Assembly: GCA_017555085.1 (NCBI GenBank)
Contig: JAFZHD010000040.1
Location: 62,001 to 126,000 of the forward strand
Reading direction: 5' to 3'
From: Muribaculaceae bacterium
GTDB taxonomy: Bacteria; Bacteroidota; Bacteroidia; Bacteroidales; Muribaculaceae
Length of the DNA stretch: 64,000 nt
Below, in pieces: positions 26,080 through 35,149 of the stretch. The notes below the pieces were generated by a model. The model was given only the letters and a program-made list of their open reading frames with translations, was not told the DNA's origin and searched no databases. Both the position numbers and the translations under genes were made by a program. The first letter of the stretch is position 1; each line of letters begins with the position of its first letter.

Positions 26080-28764
26080 TTGCAACGACTATACTACTAT
26101 ATCACTGTTTTGATGCTTTTGTGCTCGGTTTGTGCATGGTCACAAACTGGGGCTGATAGTGCATTGTGGGCCGAAGCCGACAGTGTGACTACGGCTGTCG
26201 CTACCGATAGCGTCAAGCCTTCGCGCATACGCCGTGTGAAGGTCGATTTGGATAGCCCTGTCGAGTTTTCGGCAAAAGACTCGTTGGTGCTTATCGGCCA
26301 AAACAGCGTGTATATGTATGGCGACAGTAAGGTTGACTATGGCGACATCAAGTTGACCGCTGCCAACATCGAGATGGATATGGACGCAAGCACAGTCTAT
26401 GCTGTGGGTGTGCGCGACTCGGTGGGCGAATTGAAAGGCACGCCTGTGTTTACCGACCGCAGCGGCGAGTACAATTCCAAGACTATGCGTTACAATTTCA
26501 AGACTCAACGAGGCTTGATTACAGATGTCGTTACCCAACAGGGCGAAGGTTATCTCACAGGCGGTATCACAAAGAAAACCGAGAACGAAGAGTTTTTCTT
26601 GAAAAACGGCCGTTACACAACTTGTGACCAACACGACAATCCTCACTTCTATTTTCAAGTTACCAAAGGTAAGATGCGTCCTAAAAAGGACATTGTGGTA
26701 GGTCCGACCTATATGGTGCTGGCCGGATTGCCATTGCCGTTGGCTGTGCCGTTTGGCTACTTCCCGTTTTCTGAAAAATACTCGTCGGGTGTGATATTCC
26801 CCACATTTGGTACCGACTATCAGCGCGGTTACTATTTGAGCAACGGTGGTTATTACTTTGCGATTAACGACAATATGGACCTTGCGCTGACCGGCGAAAT
26901 CTACACTCGCGGCTCGTGGGGACTTGCCGCTCGCTCAAATTATGTGAAACGCTACAAGTATTCGGGTGCATTCAACATCAGTTACCTGAAATCGATTTAT
27001 GGCGAAAAAGGCGAGCCCGACTATTCACAGCAGACCAACTTCCAGGTGTTGTGGAACCATGCCCAAGACTCTAAGGCAAACCCCAACCTCAACTTCTCGG
27101 CAAGTGTGAATTTCAGCACATCGGGCTATACCCGCAACGACCAAGCATCATATTATAGCGACGCGTTTACTGAAAACACCAAGAGTAGTACCGTCAACTT
27201 GACCTATCGCATTCCGCAGTCAAAATGGTCGCTCTCGGCAACTGCCAATATCTCGCAACGCACACAAGACTCAACTCTCTCGGTGTCGTTTCCCAACTTG
27301 ACACTGTCAATGTCGCAGATATATCCATTCAAACGCAAAAAGGCTGTGGGCGAGGAGCGATGGTATGAAAAAATCAAGATGTCATACTCGGGCCTTTTTC
27401 AAAACTCGTTGACTGCCCGACAAGACCAATTCTTGCAGAAAAACCTTGTCAAAGACTGGCGCAACGGTATGAAACACTCGGTGCCCATTTCGGCGACTTT
27501 CAACATGTTTAAGTATATCAACCTCACGCCGTCTATTTCGTTGTCTGACCGCATGTACACCAGCAAGGTGCGCCGTCAGTGGGACCCCAATGCCGCTGCC
27601 GAGGTGTGTGACACAACATACAGTTTCTACAATGTGTGGGACTTTAACGCGGCCGTGTCGCTCGATACAAAACTCTATGGTTTTTATAAACCGATGAAAT
27701 TCCTTGGCGACAAGGTGAAGATGATTCGCCATGTGTTGACACCGACTGTGTCGTTTAGCGCATCGCCCGACTTCTCATCGTCGTTCTTTGGCTACTATGG
27801 TACTTATGACTACACAACGCCCAATGGCGAAACACAGACTCGCAAATATTCTTACTTCCCCAATGCACTGTTTGGCGTGCCGGGGCAAGGCAAAACAGGG
27901 GCATTGTCGGTGGCGTTGTCAAATAATGTCGAGATGAAAATCAAGACCGATAACGACAGTATCGGCGAGAAAAAAATCTCGCTTATTGAGAACTTTACGT
28001 TGTCGCAGAGTTACAACTTTGCAGCCGACTCGCTTAATTGGAGTAACCTCAACACCTCAATCATGTTGCGATTGGTTAAGAATTTCAACCTTAACCTGTC
28101 GGCCGTGTGGGATGTTTACACCTATCAACTAAACTCTTATGGCACACCCGTTCGCGTGAATGTGCCCCGTTGGGAGGTGGGCAAAGGTTGGGGCCGCTTG
28201 TCAAGCACTGGTACATCGTTCTCATATACATTCAATAACGATACCTTCAAGAAACTCAAAAACCGAGGCAAAAAGTCAGATGACAAAGCCGACATTTCGG
28301 GCCATGATGATGAAGAGTGGGACGAAGACTCATCGTCGGGCGGACATGGACACAGTCACGATGAAGAGCCGGTGGCAATGCGTGCCGACGGATATGCCGC
28401 ATGGACCATGCCGTGGAACTTGACACTGAACTATTCGGTGAACTATGGTTATGGTGAGTTTGACAAAAAACGACTAGAATACAAGGGTAAAATTACACAA
28501 AACCTCAGTTTCTCGGGTAACTTGCGACCGACCAAGAATTGGAATTTCGGCTTTACGGCAAGTTATAACTTCGACACGCGCAAATTGGCCTATATGAACT
28601 GTAACATATCGCGCGACATGCACTGCTTTACCATGCGTGCAAGTTTTGTGCCTGTTGGACCTTACAAATCATATAACTTCCACATTTCGGCCAAATCTTC
28701 GCTCCTCAGCGACCTCAAATATGATAAACGCTCATCTTCATCAACCGGCGTGAAGTGGTATTAA
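26080..28764 (+). CDS. LptD-like LPS-assembly / OstA outer-membrane protein
   Basis: An 894-residue outer-membrane protein. Signal peptide (1-22, ending CAWSQ), an OstA-type beta-jellyroll (about 60-200: QNSVYMYGDSKVDYGDIKL resembles the family start) and a large barrel from about 230 to the end. Bacteroidetes LptD homologues are of this size. It should insert LPS into the outer leaflet with LptE. A loop near residues 735-765 is unusually acidic and histidine rich (GHGHSHDEE). The frame begins at TTG 26080, which gives a complete signal peptide; an internal ATG would cut into it. Confidence 0.88.
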   Translation: MQRLYYYITVLMLLCSVCAWSQTGADSALWAEADSVTTAVATDSVKPSRIRRVKVDLDSPVEFSAKDSLVLIGQNSVYMYGDSKVDYGDIKLTAANIEMDMDASTVYAVGVRDSVGELKGTPVFTDRSGEYNSKTMRYNFKTQRGLITDVVTQQGEGYLTGGITKKTENEEFFLKNGRYTTCDQHDNPHFYFQVTKGKMRPKKDIVVGPTYMVLAGLPLPLAVPFGYFPFSEKYSSGVIFPTFGTDYQRGYYLSNGGYYFAINDNMDLALTGEIYTRGSWGLAARSNYVKRYKYSGAFNISYLKSIYGEKGEPDYSQQTNFQVLWNHAQDSKANPNLNFSASVNFSTSGYTRNDQASYYSDAFTENTKSSTVNLTYRIPQSKWSLSATANISQRTQDSTLSVSFPNLTLSMSQIYPFKRKKAVGEERWYEKIKMSYSGLFQNSLTARQDQFLQKNLVKDWRNGMKHSVPISATFNMFKYINLTPSISLSDRMYTSKVRRQWDPNAAAEVCDTTYSFYNVWDFNAAVSLDTKLYGFYKPMKFLGDKVKMIRHVLTPTVSFSASPDFSSSFFGYYGTYDYTTPNGETQTRKYSYFPNALFGVPGQGKTGALSVALSNNVEMKIKTDNDSIGEKKISLIENFTLSQSYNFAADSLNWSNLNTSIMLRLVKNFNLNLSAVWDVYTYQLNSYGTPVRVNVPRWEVGKGWGRLSSTGTSFSYTFNNDTFKKLKNRGKKSDDKADISGHDDEEWDEDSSSGGHGHSHDEEPVAMRADGYAAWTMPWNLTLNYSVNYGYGEFDKKRLEYKGKITQNLSFSGNLRPTKNWNFGFTASYNFDTRKLAYMNCNISRDMHCFTMRASFVPVGPYKSYNFHISAKSSLLSDLKYDKRSSSSTGVKWY

Positions 28765-28877
28765 TCACAAGTTGCAAAGAATATATGGGTACATAGAATC
28801 AATAGTTATCAGAGTATCTATAAAAGCCATGGCATTGATTTAATTCTGGGTAACTATAACCTCATAGAGCAATATAA

Positions 28878-28913
28878 CAAAGCGGCAGTCCTCGCAAGAG
28901 AACTGCCGCTTTG
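28878..28913 (-). terminator. Bidirectional terminator between lptD-like gene and Ca2+ ATPase
   Basis: A perfect 12-bp stem CAAAGCGGCAGT / ACTGCCGCTTTG with a 12-base loop between two convergent genes. Confidence 0.75.
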
Positions 28914-28936
28914 TAGTGTATAAGTGTAGTGTTAAT

Positions 28937-31657
28937 TTATCGTTTGAAAGCGTGCTTGATGAAGGTGTAGATGACGGGGATTATCATTACCAACGATGTG
29001 CTACCAATGATGATTGCCCAGTCAATCAAGTTGATGTGAACAACATTAAACATCTGTCCGCCAAAGTCAACGATGAGGAATTGTCCGCCAATGATAGCCA
29101 AAAGTGTTGAGAAGAACACTTTGCTGTTGCGCTTGTCGTGGAATGCGGTGTGGCCGCTTTCAAATGCGCGGGCGTTAAACAGGTTCCAGAACGAGAGGAA
29201 TACAAACAGTGTGAAGAACATGGACAACTCATAGGGAGTGTAAATGTCGGTTGCTGTGTAGTTGAAATCGAGATAGTGGGCAAAGTAGTCCACAATGTTG
29301 AAATCGAGCAATGTTGTAATCTCGGTGTGGCGGAAGTATTGCATAAAGCCAAACAAGATAAATACAAACAACAAACCTGTGCCGAGAATAGCCCACAACA
29401 TGCTGCGGCTGATGATGAAATCATTGCTGCGGCGGGGCTTGCGTTTCATAACCTCAAAACTTGGCGGCAATGATGCCAACGCAAGTGCGGCAAATGTGTC
29501 CATGATGAGGTTAACCCACAACATTTGAGTCACGGTGAGAGGCGACTCGGTTCCTGTAAATGCTCCGATGGCCACAATGAGGCAAGCCATAAGATTGATT
29601 GTGAGTTGGAACAAGATGAATCGCTGAATGTTTTGGTAGAGCGAGCGTCCCCACATCACGGCCTTGGTGATACTTGCAAACGAGTTGTCCATAATGGTGA
29701 TGTCGCTGGCTTCTTTGGCTACCGATGTGCCGTCGCCCATTGAGAGGCCCACTTGGGCGGCATTGAGGGCGGGAGCGTCGTTTGTGCCGTCGCCGGTAAC
29801 TGCCACCACTTCGTTTTGCTCTTGAAGCAAGCGAACGAGGCGCGATTTGTCGGTGGGACGGGCACGTGACATAATCTTGATTTGGCGGGCGCGTTGAGCG
29901 GCTTCTTCTTCGCTCAATGCGGCAAATTCAGGGCCTGAAATTTGTTGCAAATCGCCGTCGGCTTCGGTCCACAATCCCACTTGACGGCCGATTTCGCGCG
30001 CGGTGCCGGGGGTATCGCCGGTCACGATTTTAATGCCAATGCCTGCGCTGATACATGAGTTGATAGCGTCGGGAACATCGTCGCGAACGGGGTCAGAGAT
30101 AGCAGTGACGCCGATAAATGTGATGTCGTCACACACCAATCGGTTGTCAACAATGGGGTCAACTCCGTCGGGGATAATGCAGTATGCAAAACCGAGTGTA
30201 CGCATCGCTTGATGTTGATATTGGAGAAGGCGTGTAGTGATTTCGTCGGCCGATGTTGCAGGGGTTGAGTTGCAAAGGCCCATAACGATTTCGGGCGCAC
30301 CTTTTATATATAGCACTCGTTTGCCAACCAATGGCGAGTCAACGAGCGTAGCCATAAATTTGCGTTCGGTAGAGAAGGGTAATTGGTCGATAACTTCGGC
30401 ATCTTCGCGCAACTGCATGTAGTCAACGCCTTGTTCGTGCAACCACAAGAGCAATGCTCCCTCGGTGGGATTGCCAAGCGCGGTGACTTTATCTTTGTCG
30501 GAAAGGTCGAGGAATGCTGTCGAGTTTACGGCAATACCTTCTTTGATGAGGCGTGAGTCGGGGCAGTCGCTGAGTTTCTGACCGCAGCACAATGAGGGGA
30601 AGAATGTCTCATAAATGCGCATCTGGTTGCGAGTGAGTGTGCCAGTTTTGTCGGTGCAGATAACAGTTGTTGCACCCATGGTTTCGCAAGCGTGCATTTT
30701 GCGCACAAGGTTATTGCTTGCAAGCATTCGGCGCATGCTCAATGCGAGGCTCAAAGTGACACTCATGGGCAAACCTTCGGGTACGGATACCACGATGAGC
30801 GTAACTGCGAGCATGATTGTGACGAGCGAATAGTCAACGGCTTCAATGGGGGTTGCGTCGGCCCAATCAAAGATGAGCGAACGGCCGATGATGATGAGTG
30901 CGCCAACAATGTAACTGCAAGTCGAAATCACTTTGCCCAAGCGTTCAAATTGAAGCGTAAGCGGTGTTTTCACGCCCGAGTCAATCTGTGCGGCAACATA
31001 CACTTTACCATATTCGGTGGCATCGCCCACAGCGGTGACTTCCATTGTGCCGTGACCTTCGACCACTGTTGTGCCACGCATGGCGTGGTTGGTGGGGTAG
31101 GTCGAGTCGGTTTTGAAATCTTCGGGGCGGTGTGATTTGCGAATAATGGGTTCGCCGGTGAGCGTACTCTCGTTGATTGAGAGGGCCACGCTGTCAAAAA
31201 TCACGCCGTCGGCGGGGACTTCGTCGCCGGTTTCGAGAATCACGATGTCGCCCACCACAATGTCTTTGCGGGGAATTTGGGTGACATTGCCGTCGCGAAT
31301 TACCTTGATGAGTACATCGTCGTTGACCTGATTGAGAATGTCAAATTTTTTGTTGGCATTTACTTCGAGCGCAAAGCCGATAACGGTAGCCATGAGAATG
31401 GCAATGAGAATACCGGCCGGTTCAAGAAATACCTCTGCGCCGTGTGATGGCATTGAACATTCATATATTGCGATGCCCACTGACAATCCGAGGGCTACAA
31501 ACAATATCTTAATCAAAGGGTCTTTAAGACTTTCAAAAAATTGTTTCCAAAGCGATTCTTTGGGAGGGGGTGTGAGGATGTTTATACCGTGTTTGCGACG
31601 GCTTTCCTCAACTTGTTGCGAGGTTAGGCCCTCAATGTGATGTTTCTCTGTTGTCAT
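28937..31657 (-). CDS. Calcium-translocating P-type ATPase, PMCA type
   Basis: A 906-residue P2-type ATPase. N-terminal cation ATPase domain (VEESRRKHGINILTPP), actuator TGE in LTGEP, membrane motif VPEGLP, the phosphorylation motif CTDKTGTLT (Asp near residue 335), KGAPE nucleotide site and GDGTNDAPAL hinge, with ten predicted helices. It pumps Ca2+ (possibly Mn2+) out of the cytoplasm. The C-terminus ends in a short basic tail with no visible calmodulin site. Third gene after the sugar transferase and dihydroorotase (16 bp gap). Confidence 0.95.
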   Translation of the reverse strand: MTTEKHHIEGLTSQQVEESRRKHGINILTPPPKESLWKQFFESLKDPLIKILFVALGLSVGIAIYECSMPSHGAEVFLEPAGILIAILMATVIGFALEVNANKKFDILNQVNDDVLIKVIRDGNVTQIPRKDIVVGDIVILETGDEVPADGVIFDSVALSINESTLTGEPIIRKSHRPEDFKTDSTYPTNHAMRGTTVVEGHGTMEVTAVGDATEYGKVYVAAQIDSGVKTPLTLQFERLGKVISTCSYIVGALIIIGRSLIFDWADATPIEAVDYSLVTIMLAVTLIVVSVPEGLPMSVTLSLALSMRRMLASNNLVRKMHACETMGATTVICTDKTGTLTRNQMRIYETFFPSLCCGQKLSDCPDSRLIKEGIAVNSTAFLDLSDKDKVTALGNPTEGALLLWLHEQGVDYMQLREDAEVIDQLPFSTERKFMATLVDSPLVGKRVLYIKGAPEIVMGLCNSTPATSADEITTRLLQYQHQAMRTLGFAYCIIPDGVDPIVDNRLVCDDITFIGVTAISDPVRDDVPDAINSCISAGIGIKIVTGDTPGTAREIGRQVGLWTEADGDLQQISGPEFAALSEEEAAQRARQIKIMSRARPTDKSRLVRLLQEQNEVVAVTGDGTNDAPALNAAQVGLSMGDGTSVAKEASDITIMDNSFASITKAVMWGRSLYQNIQRFILFQLTINLMACLIVAIGAFTGTESPLTVTQMLWVNLIMDTFAALALASLPPSFEVMKRKPRRSNDFIISRSMLWAILGTGLLFVFILFGFMQYFRHTEITTLLDFNIVDYFAHYLDFNYTATDIYTPYELSMFFTLFVFLSFWNLFNARAFESGHTAFHDKRNSKVFFSTLLAIIGGQFLIVDFGGQMFNVVHINLIDWAIIIGSTSLVMIIPVIYTFIKHAFKR

Positions 31658-31673
31658 TTATTGTATGATATGA

Positions 31674-33017
31674 TTATGCTTTGAATTTTAGTGGCTGACC
31701 TTTGTGTGTGGTGTCAATCTTTCCGCTGTCATATACTTTGTGGCCGTTGACATAGGTTGCCAATACTTTGTTGTGGAGTGTTTGGCCGTTGATGGGAGTC
31801 CAACCACAGCGGCTCAACACCATGTCATCGCTAACGATGTAGGCCGTGTTGGGGTTAACCACTACTAAGTCGGCAAAATATCCGGGGCGAATGTAGCCGC
31901 GACGGTCGATGTTGAACAATCGGGCAGGTGCGTGACACATTTTCTCAACCACGGTCTCGACGGTGAACAGTCCTTCGTGGGCCATTTCAAGCATAAGGGG
32001 CAACGAGAATTGCACGAGCGGACCGCCTGATGCCGCTTTGAGCGCGCCGCCTTCTTTCTCGCTCAACAAGTGGGGAGCGTGGTCGGTGGCAACGATGTCG
32101 ATGCGGTTGTCGTTCAACGCGCGGCGCAATGAGTCGCGGTCGTTAGCGGTTTTGATGGCGGGATTCCACTTGATGCGAGTGCCCAAGCGGGGATAGTCTT
32201 CGTCGGTAAACCACAAGTGGTGAACACACACCTCGGCTGTGATTTTTTTGTTGGTAACCTCGCCAGGAGTGAGAAACTCCATTTCGGCATCGGTAGAGAT
32301 GTGCAAAATGTGGAGTCGTGAGCCGTGCTTTTTAGCCATTTCAACGGCGCGGCGTGTTGATTCATAACAAGCCTCGCTGCTGCGAATCACGGGGTGTAAT
32401 TCGACGGGAATATTGTCGCCCATTTGCGCTTGCAGTTCGTCGCGGTTGCGGCGAATGATTGCTTCGTCTTCGGAGTGGATGGCGATGAGTGCAGGCACCT
32501 CGGCAAAGATGCGCGCAAGAGCCGAGTCGTTGTCAACGAGCATATTGCCGGTTGACGCGCCAAGAAACAGTTTTACGCCTGGCACACGCGAATAGTCGCA
32601 GTTGAGCAGAGTGTCGATGTTGGCGTTTGTAGCGCCAATGAAAAACGCATAGTTGGCAAGCGACACTTGGCTTGCGCGTTTGTTTTTAGCCTCCCATGCC
32701 TCGATTGTGGTGGTTTGAGGGTTGGTGTTGGGCATGTCCATAAACGAAGTGACACCACCGGCAATTGCGGCAGTTGATTCGGTTTCGATGTCGGCCTTGT
32801 GGGTTAAGCCCGGGTCGCGAAAGTGTACTTGGTCGTCGATGACGCCGGGAAGCAACAGTTTGCAGTCGAGGTCACACGCCTTGTTGACACTTGCAAAGAT
32901 TTCGGGCGAGGGTGTTCCCTCACCGACACACTCAATCATCTCATTGTCAATAACGATGTAGCCTAAAAAACTTTCGCCTTCGTTGACAATGATGGCATTA
33001 TGTAAGAGGGTTTTCAT
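31674..33017 (-). CDS. pyrC: Dihydroorotase
   Basis: A 447-residue amidohydrolase of pyrimidine synthesis that closes carbamoyl-aspartate to dihydroorotate. It has the TIM-barrel metal site: DDQVHFRDPGLTHK (61-74), MPNTNPQ, HSEDE, HILHIST and ATDHAPHLL. The first metal ligand of the usual HxH is Gln63 here (QVH), a variant I recall from other Bacteroidetes members. The start abuts the stop of the upstream sugar transferase, so they are translationally linked. Confidence 0.92.
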   Translation of the reverse strand: MKTLLHNAIIVNEGESFLGYIVIDNEMIECVGEGTPSPEIFASVNKACDLDCKLLLPGVIDDQVHFRDPGLTHKADIETESTAAIAGGVTSFMDMPNTNPQTTTIEAWEAKNKRASQVSLANYAFFIGATNANIDTLLNCDYSRVPGVKLFLGASTGNMLVDNDSALARIFAEVPALIAIHSEDEAIIRRNRDELQAQMGDNIPVELHPVIRSSEACYESTRRAVEMAKKHGSRLHILHISTDAEMEFLTPGEVTNKKITAEVCVHHLWFTDEDYPRLGTRIKWNPAIKTANDRDSLRRALNDNRIDIVATDHAPHLLSEKEGGALKAASGGPLVQFSLPLMLEMAHEGLFTVETVVEKMCHAPARLFNIDRRGYIRPGYFADLVVVNPNTAYIVSDDMVLSRCGWTPINGQTLHNKVLATYVNGHKVYDSGKIDTTHKGQPLKFKA

Positions 33018-33767
33018 TTATTTGCTGTAATTGGGGTACTTGGTAAACAAACTGTTCCATTTCAAGCGAATCACGCCAAACACCGCTTCGCCAAAGATGC
33101 TTGAATTCATCTTGCTTGTGCCAAGCACGCGGTTGACAAAGATGATGGGCACTTCTTTGATTTTGAAACCATATTTGTAGGCGGTGAATTTCATCTCGAT
33201 TTGGAACGCATAGCCTTTGAAACGAATGTTGTCGAGGGGCAATGCTTGGAGCACGCGGCGTGAGTAGCACACAAAGCCTGCTGTGGTGTCGCGCACGGGC
33301 ATACCGGTAACGATGCGAACATAGGCTGAGGCATAGTATGACATCAACACGCGTCCCATGGGCCAGTTAACCACATTCACGCCTGTAACATAGCGCGAAC
33401 CGATAGACATGTCGGCACCTTCTTCGGCACACGCCTTGTAGAGAGCCAACAAATCGTTGGGGTTGTGTGAGAAGTCGGCATCCATTTCAAATGTGTACTC
33501 ATAATTGTGAGCGAGCGACCATTTGAAACCTTCGATGTAGGCAGTGCCCAATCCGAGTTTGCCTGCTCGTTGCACCAAGTGAACGCGGCCGGGATATTCC
33601 TGCTGTTTTGCTTTCACAATGTCGGCAGTGCCGTCGGGCGAATTATCGTCAATAACAAGAATGTCAAAAGTGTGGGGAAGAGCAATCACTGCGTCAATAA
33701 TAGCGGCAGCATTCTCTTTTTCGTTATACATCGGAATGATAACTACACTATCTGATTTTTGTTCCAT
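33018..33767 (-). CDS. Polyprenol monophosphomannose synthase-like glycosyltransferase (GT2)
   Basis: A 249-residue GT-A enzyme like dolichol-phosphate mannose synthase: VVIIPMYNEKENA opening, DDNSPDGT for nucleotide binding, the catalytic DADFSHNP (DxD-like), and a QIEMKFTAYKYGF C-terminal motif. No C-terminal membrane helices, so it is a soluble or peripheral form. It probably charges polyprenyl phosphate with mannose for protein or glycan modification; Bacteroidetes O-glycosylation is one possible use. ATG at 33767 (MEQKSD) is chosen over 33812 because the extra 15 residues are not family-like. Confidence 0.88.
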   Translation of the reverse strand: MEQKSDSVVIIPMYNEKENAAAIIDAVIALPHTFDILVIDDNSPDGTADIVKAKQQEYPGRVHLVQRAGKLGLGTAYIEGFKWSLAHNYEYTFEMDADFSHNPNDLLALYKACAEEGADMSIGSRYVTGVNVVNWPMGRVLMSYYASAYVRIVTGMPVRDTTAGFVCYSRRVLQALPLDNIRFKGYAFQIEMKFTAYKYGFKIKEVPIIFVNRVLGTSKMNSSIFGEAVFGVIRLKWNSLFTKYPNYSK

Positions 33768-33825
33768 ATTATATAGATTTCGTGTATATACTTGCGGGTA
33801 ATAGTACCCCATATTATCAAGACTA

Positions 33826-33833
33826 CAAAGATA
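33826..33833 (-). promoter_or_regulatory. -7 element (TATCTTTG) before the sugar transferase operon
   Basis: Minus-strand TAnnTTTG, 58 bp before the ATG at 33767. The -33 site is not clear. Confidence 0.45.
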
Positions 33834-33875
33834 ACGAATTATTGCATACTTTTGTGATTTTTTGCGGTTAGTTTT

Positions 33876-33894
33876 TTCTCACAATTTGTGAGAA
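33876..33894. promoter_or_regulatory. Perfect 9-bp palindrome, possible operator
   Basis: TTCTCACAA-T-TTGTGAGAA, perfectly symmetric about one base, in the 381-bp gap between the divergent sugar transferase and thioredoxin genes. It lies about 43 bp upstream of the minus-strand -7 box. A one-base loop cannot form an RNA hairpin, so a DNA-binding site is more likely. The rest of the gap shows only the two promoters. Confidence 0.4.
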
Positions 33895-34067
33895 TGGTTA
33901 ATGTGAGGCAAAAAACGGTTTATTTGTGTGTTTGTTCGGGTGATGGCGGTGTGGTCAGGGTGGTGAACAATTTTGCTGAGAGGTTGTTTTGTTAGGTATA
34001 ATGTGCTCGGTGGCAAGGTGAAAAGTGGTTGTTATAGGTTTTGTCTATGGGCGATAGAAATTATCTG

Positions 34068-34099
34068 TTTGACACGGGCTGTTATTGTGCTTAACTTTG
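34068..34099 (+). promoter_or_regulatory. Promoter for thioredoxin / superoxide reductase genes
   Basis: TTTG (34068-34071), 20 bp spacer, TAACTTTG (34092-34099): full consensus. Predicted leader about 45 nt to the ATG at 34149. Confidence 0.75.
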
Positions 34100-34148
34100 C
34101 ATCGAAAACAAAAACAAACATCAGTAAACAATTAAAACAACATAAGTT

Positions 34149-34502
34149 ATGAATGTTCAACATATCAGCAAAAAGGAATTTGTGAGCAAGGTTGCCGATT
34201 ATATGAATAGCAACGGCGAATGGCAGTTTTTGGGCGATAAACCCGCATTGATTGATTTCTATGCATCGTGGTGTGGCCCTTGCAAGATGCTCTCACCTGT
34301 GCTTGATGAGATTGCAGGCGAATATAACGGCCGAGTAGATGTCTATAAGGTGGATGTAGACCGTGATGCCGATTTGGCTGCTGCTTTTGGCATTCGCTCT
34401 ATTCCCACAATGCTCTTTGTGCCGATGAACGGTTTGCCCACACGCACCGGCGGTGTGATGCCAAAGCAGGAAATCGGTCGTATGCTTGACCAAATGTTGT
34501 AA
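34149..34502 (+). CDS. trxA: Thioredoxin
   Basis: A 117-residue cytoplasmic thioredoxin with no signal peptide. Active site WCGPCK (Cys42, Cys45), the cis-proline in IRSIPTM, and the usual fold length plus a short N-terminal extension (1-20). It reduces disulfides in cytoplasmic proteins. The next gene, 59 bp on, is superoxide reductase, so both likely belong to an oxidative-stress response. No Shine-Dalgarno is visible; the region before the start is A-rich. Confidence 0.95.
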   Translation: MNVQHISKKEFVSKVADYMNSNGEWQFLGDKPALIDFYASWCGPCKMLSPVLDEIAGEYNGRVDVYKVDVDRDADLAAAFGIRSIPTMLFVPMNGLPTRTGGVMPKQEIGRMLDQML

Positions 34503-34561
34503 ACAAACCCAAAACCAAATAAAAACAGAAAAAAAACTAACCCTCAAAAAAACTATAAATT

Positions 34562-34936
34562 ATGGCTACAAAATTTTATAAATGCCGTCATTGCGGCAAT
34601 GTCGTTGAAAAAGTTGTTGATTCAGGTGTTGCAGTTGTGTGCTGCGGCGAAAAGATGGAAGAACTCATCCCTAACACAGTCGATGCAAGTGGCGAAAAGC
34701 ATGTGCCTGTTGTAACCCGTTTGGAAGACGGCCGCTTGAAAGTTGATGTAGGCAGTGTACCTCATCCCATGTCGCCCGAACATCACATCGCGTTCATCTA
34801 TGTTGAAACCGAAAATGGCGGTGTGAGAGTCAACATCAAAGACCAAGAACAAGCATCGGTGGTTGTTTATGCCGAAAACCCAGTGGCAGTGTATGAATAC
34901 TGCAACCTCCACGGATTGTGGAAAACCGAGTTGTAA
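34562..34936 (+). CDS. dfx: Desulfoferrodoxin (superoxide reductase)
   Basis: A 124-residue two-centre superoxide reductase. Centre I ligands Cys8, Cys11, Cys27 and Cys28 form the desulforedoxin-like domain. Centre II ligands His47, His68, His74, Cys114 and His117, and the catalytic Glu45-Lys46 pair before His47, are all present in the positions known for the Desulfovibrio enzyme. It reduces superoxide to peroxide without making oxygen, which suits an anaerobe. Follows trxA. Confidence 0.96.
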   Translation: MATKFYKCRHCGNVVEKVVDSGVAVVCCGEKMEELIPNTVDASGEKHVPVVTRLEDGRLKVDVGSVPHPMSPEHHIAFIYVETENGGVRVNIKDQEQASVVVYAENPVAVYEYCNLHGLWKTEL

Positions 34937-34960
34937 ACTTCTGCTCAATTTCATAAATAG

Positions 34961-34997
34961 ACGCCCTCGCAGCGGCCACGCGCCGCAGCGGGGGCGT
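34961..34997 (+). terminator. Large GC-rich hairpin after dfx
   Basis: Sixteen-base arms ACGCCCTCGCAGCGGC / GCCGCAGCGGGGGCGT with one mismatch and one G-T pair, and a five-base loop. No T run follows directly. Confidence 0.55.
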
Positions 34998-35005
34998 GGC
35001 TTGTT

Positions 35006-35035
35006 AAAACAGACCGTTGCCAATAGTCTGTTTTT
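35006..35035 (+). terminator. Terminator hairpin with T run
   Basis: AAAACAGAC / GTCTGTTTT stem followed by T residues, 8 bp after the GC-rich hairpin. The two together separate dfx from the sigma factor gene. Confidence 0.7.
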
Positions 35036-35120
35036 AAGCGCTTTTGAGTTGGCGGGTTTGAATTGTATGATTATTTTTGCAAAAAAAATGACAAATTGTG
35101 TAAGGATTGACAAAAAGTTG

Positions 35121-35126
35121 CGTCTA
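35121..35126 (+). promoter_or_regulatory. Possible ECF-type promoter -10 (CGTCTA)
   Basis: There is no TAnnTTTG before the sigma factor gene. A CGTC motif, common in -10 sites of ECF sigma factors, lies 29 bp before the ATG, which would fit self-regulation. No confident -35 is seen. Confidence 0.25.
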
Positions 35127-35149
35127 ATAGAGTAGAAACAATCCAATAG

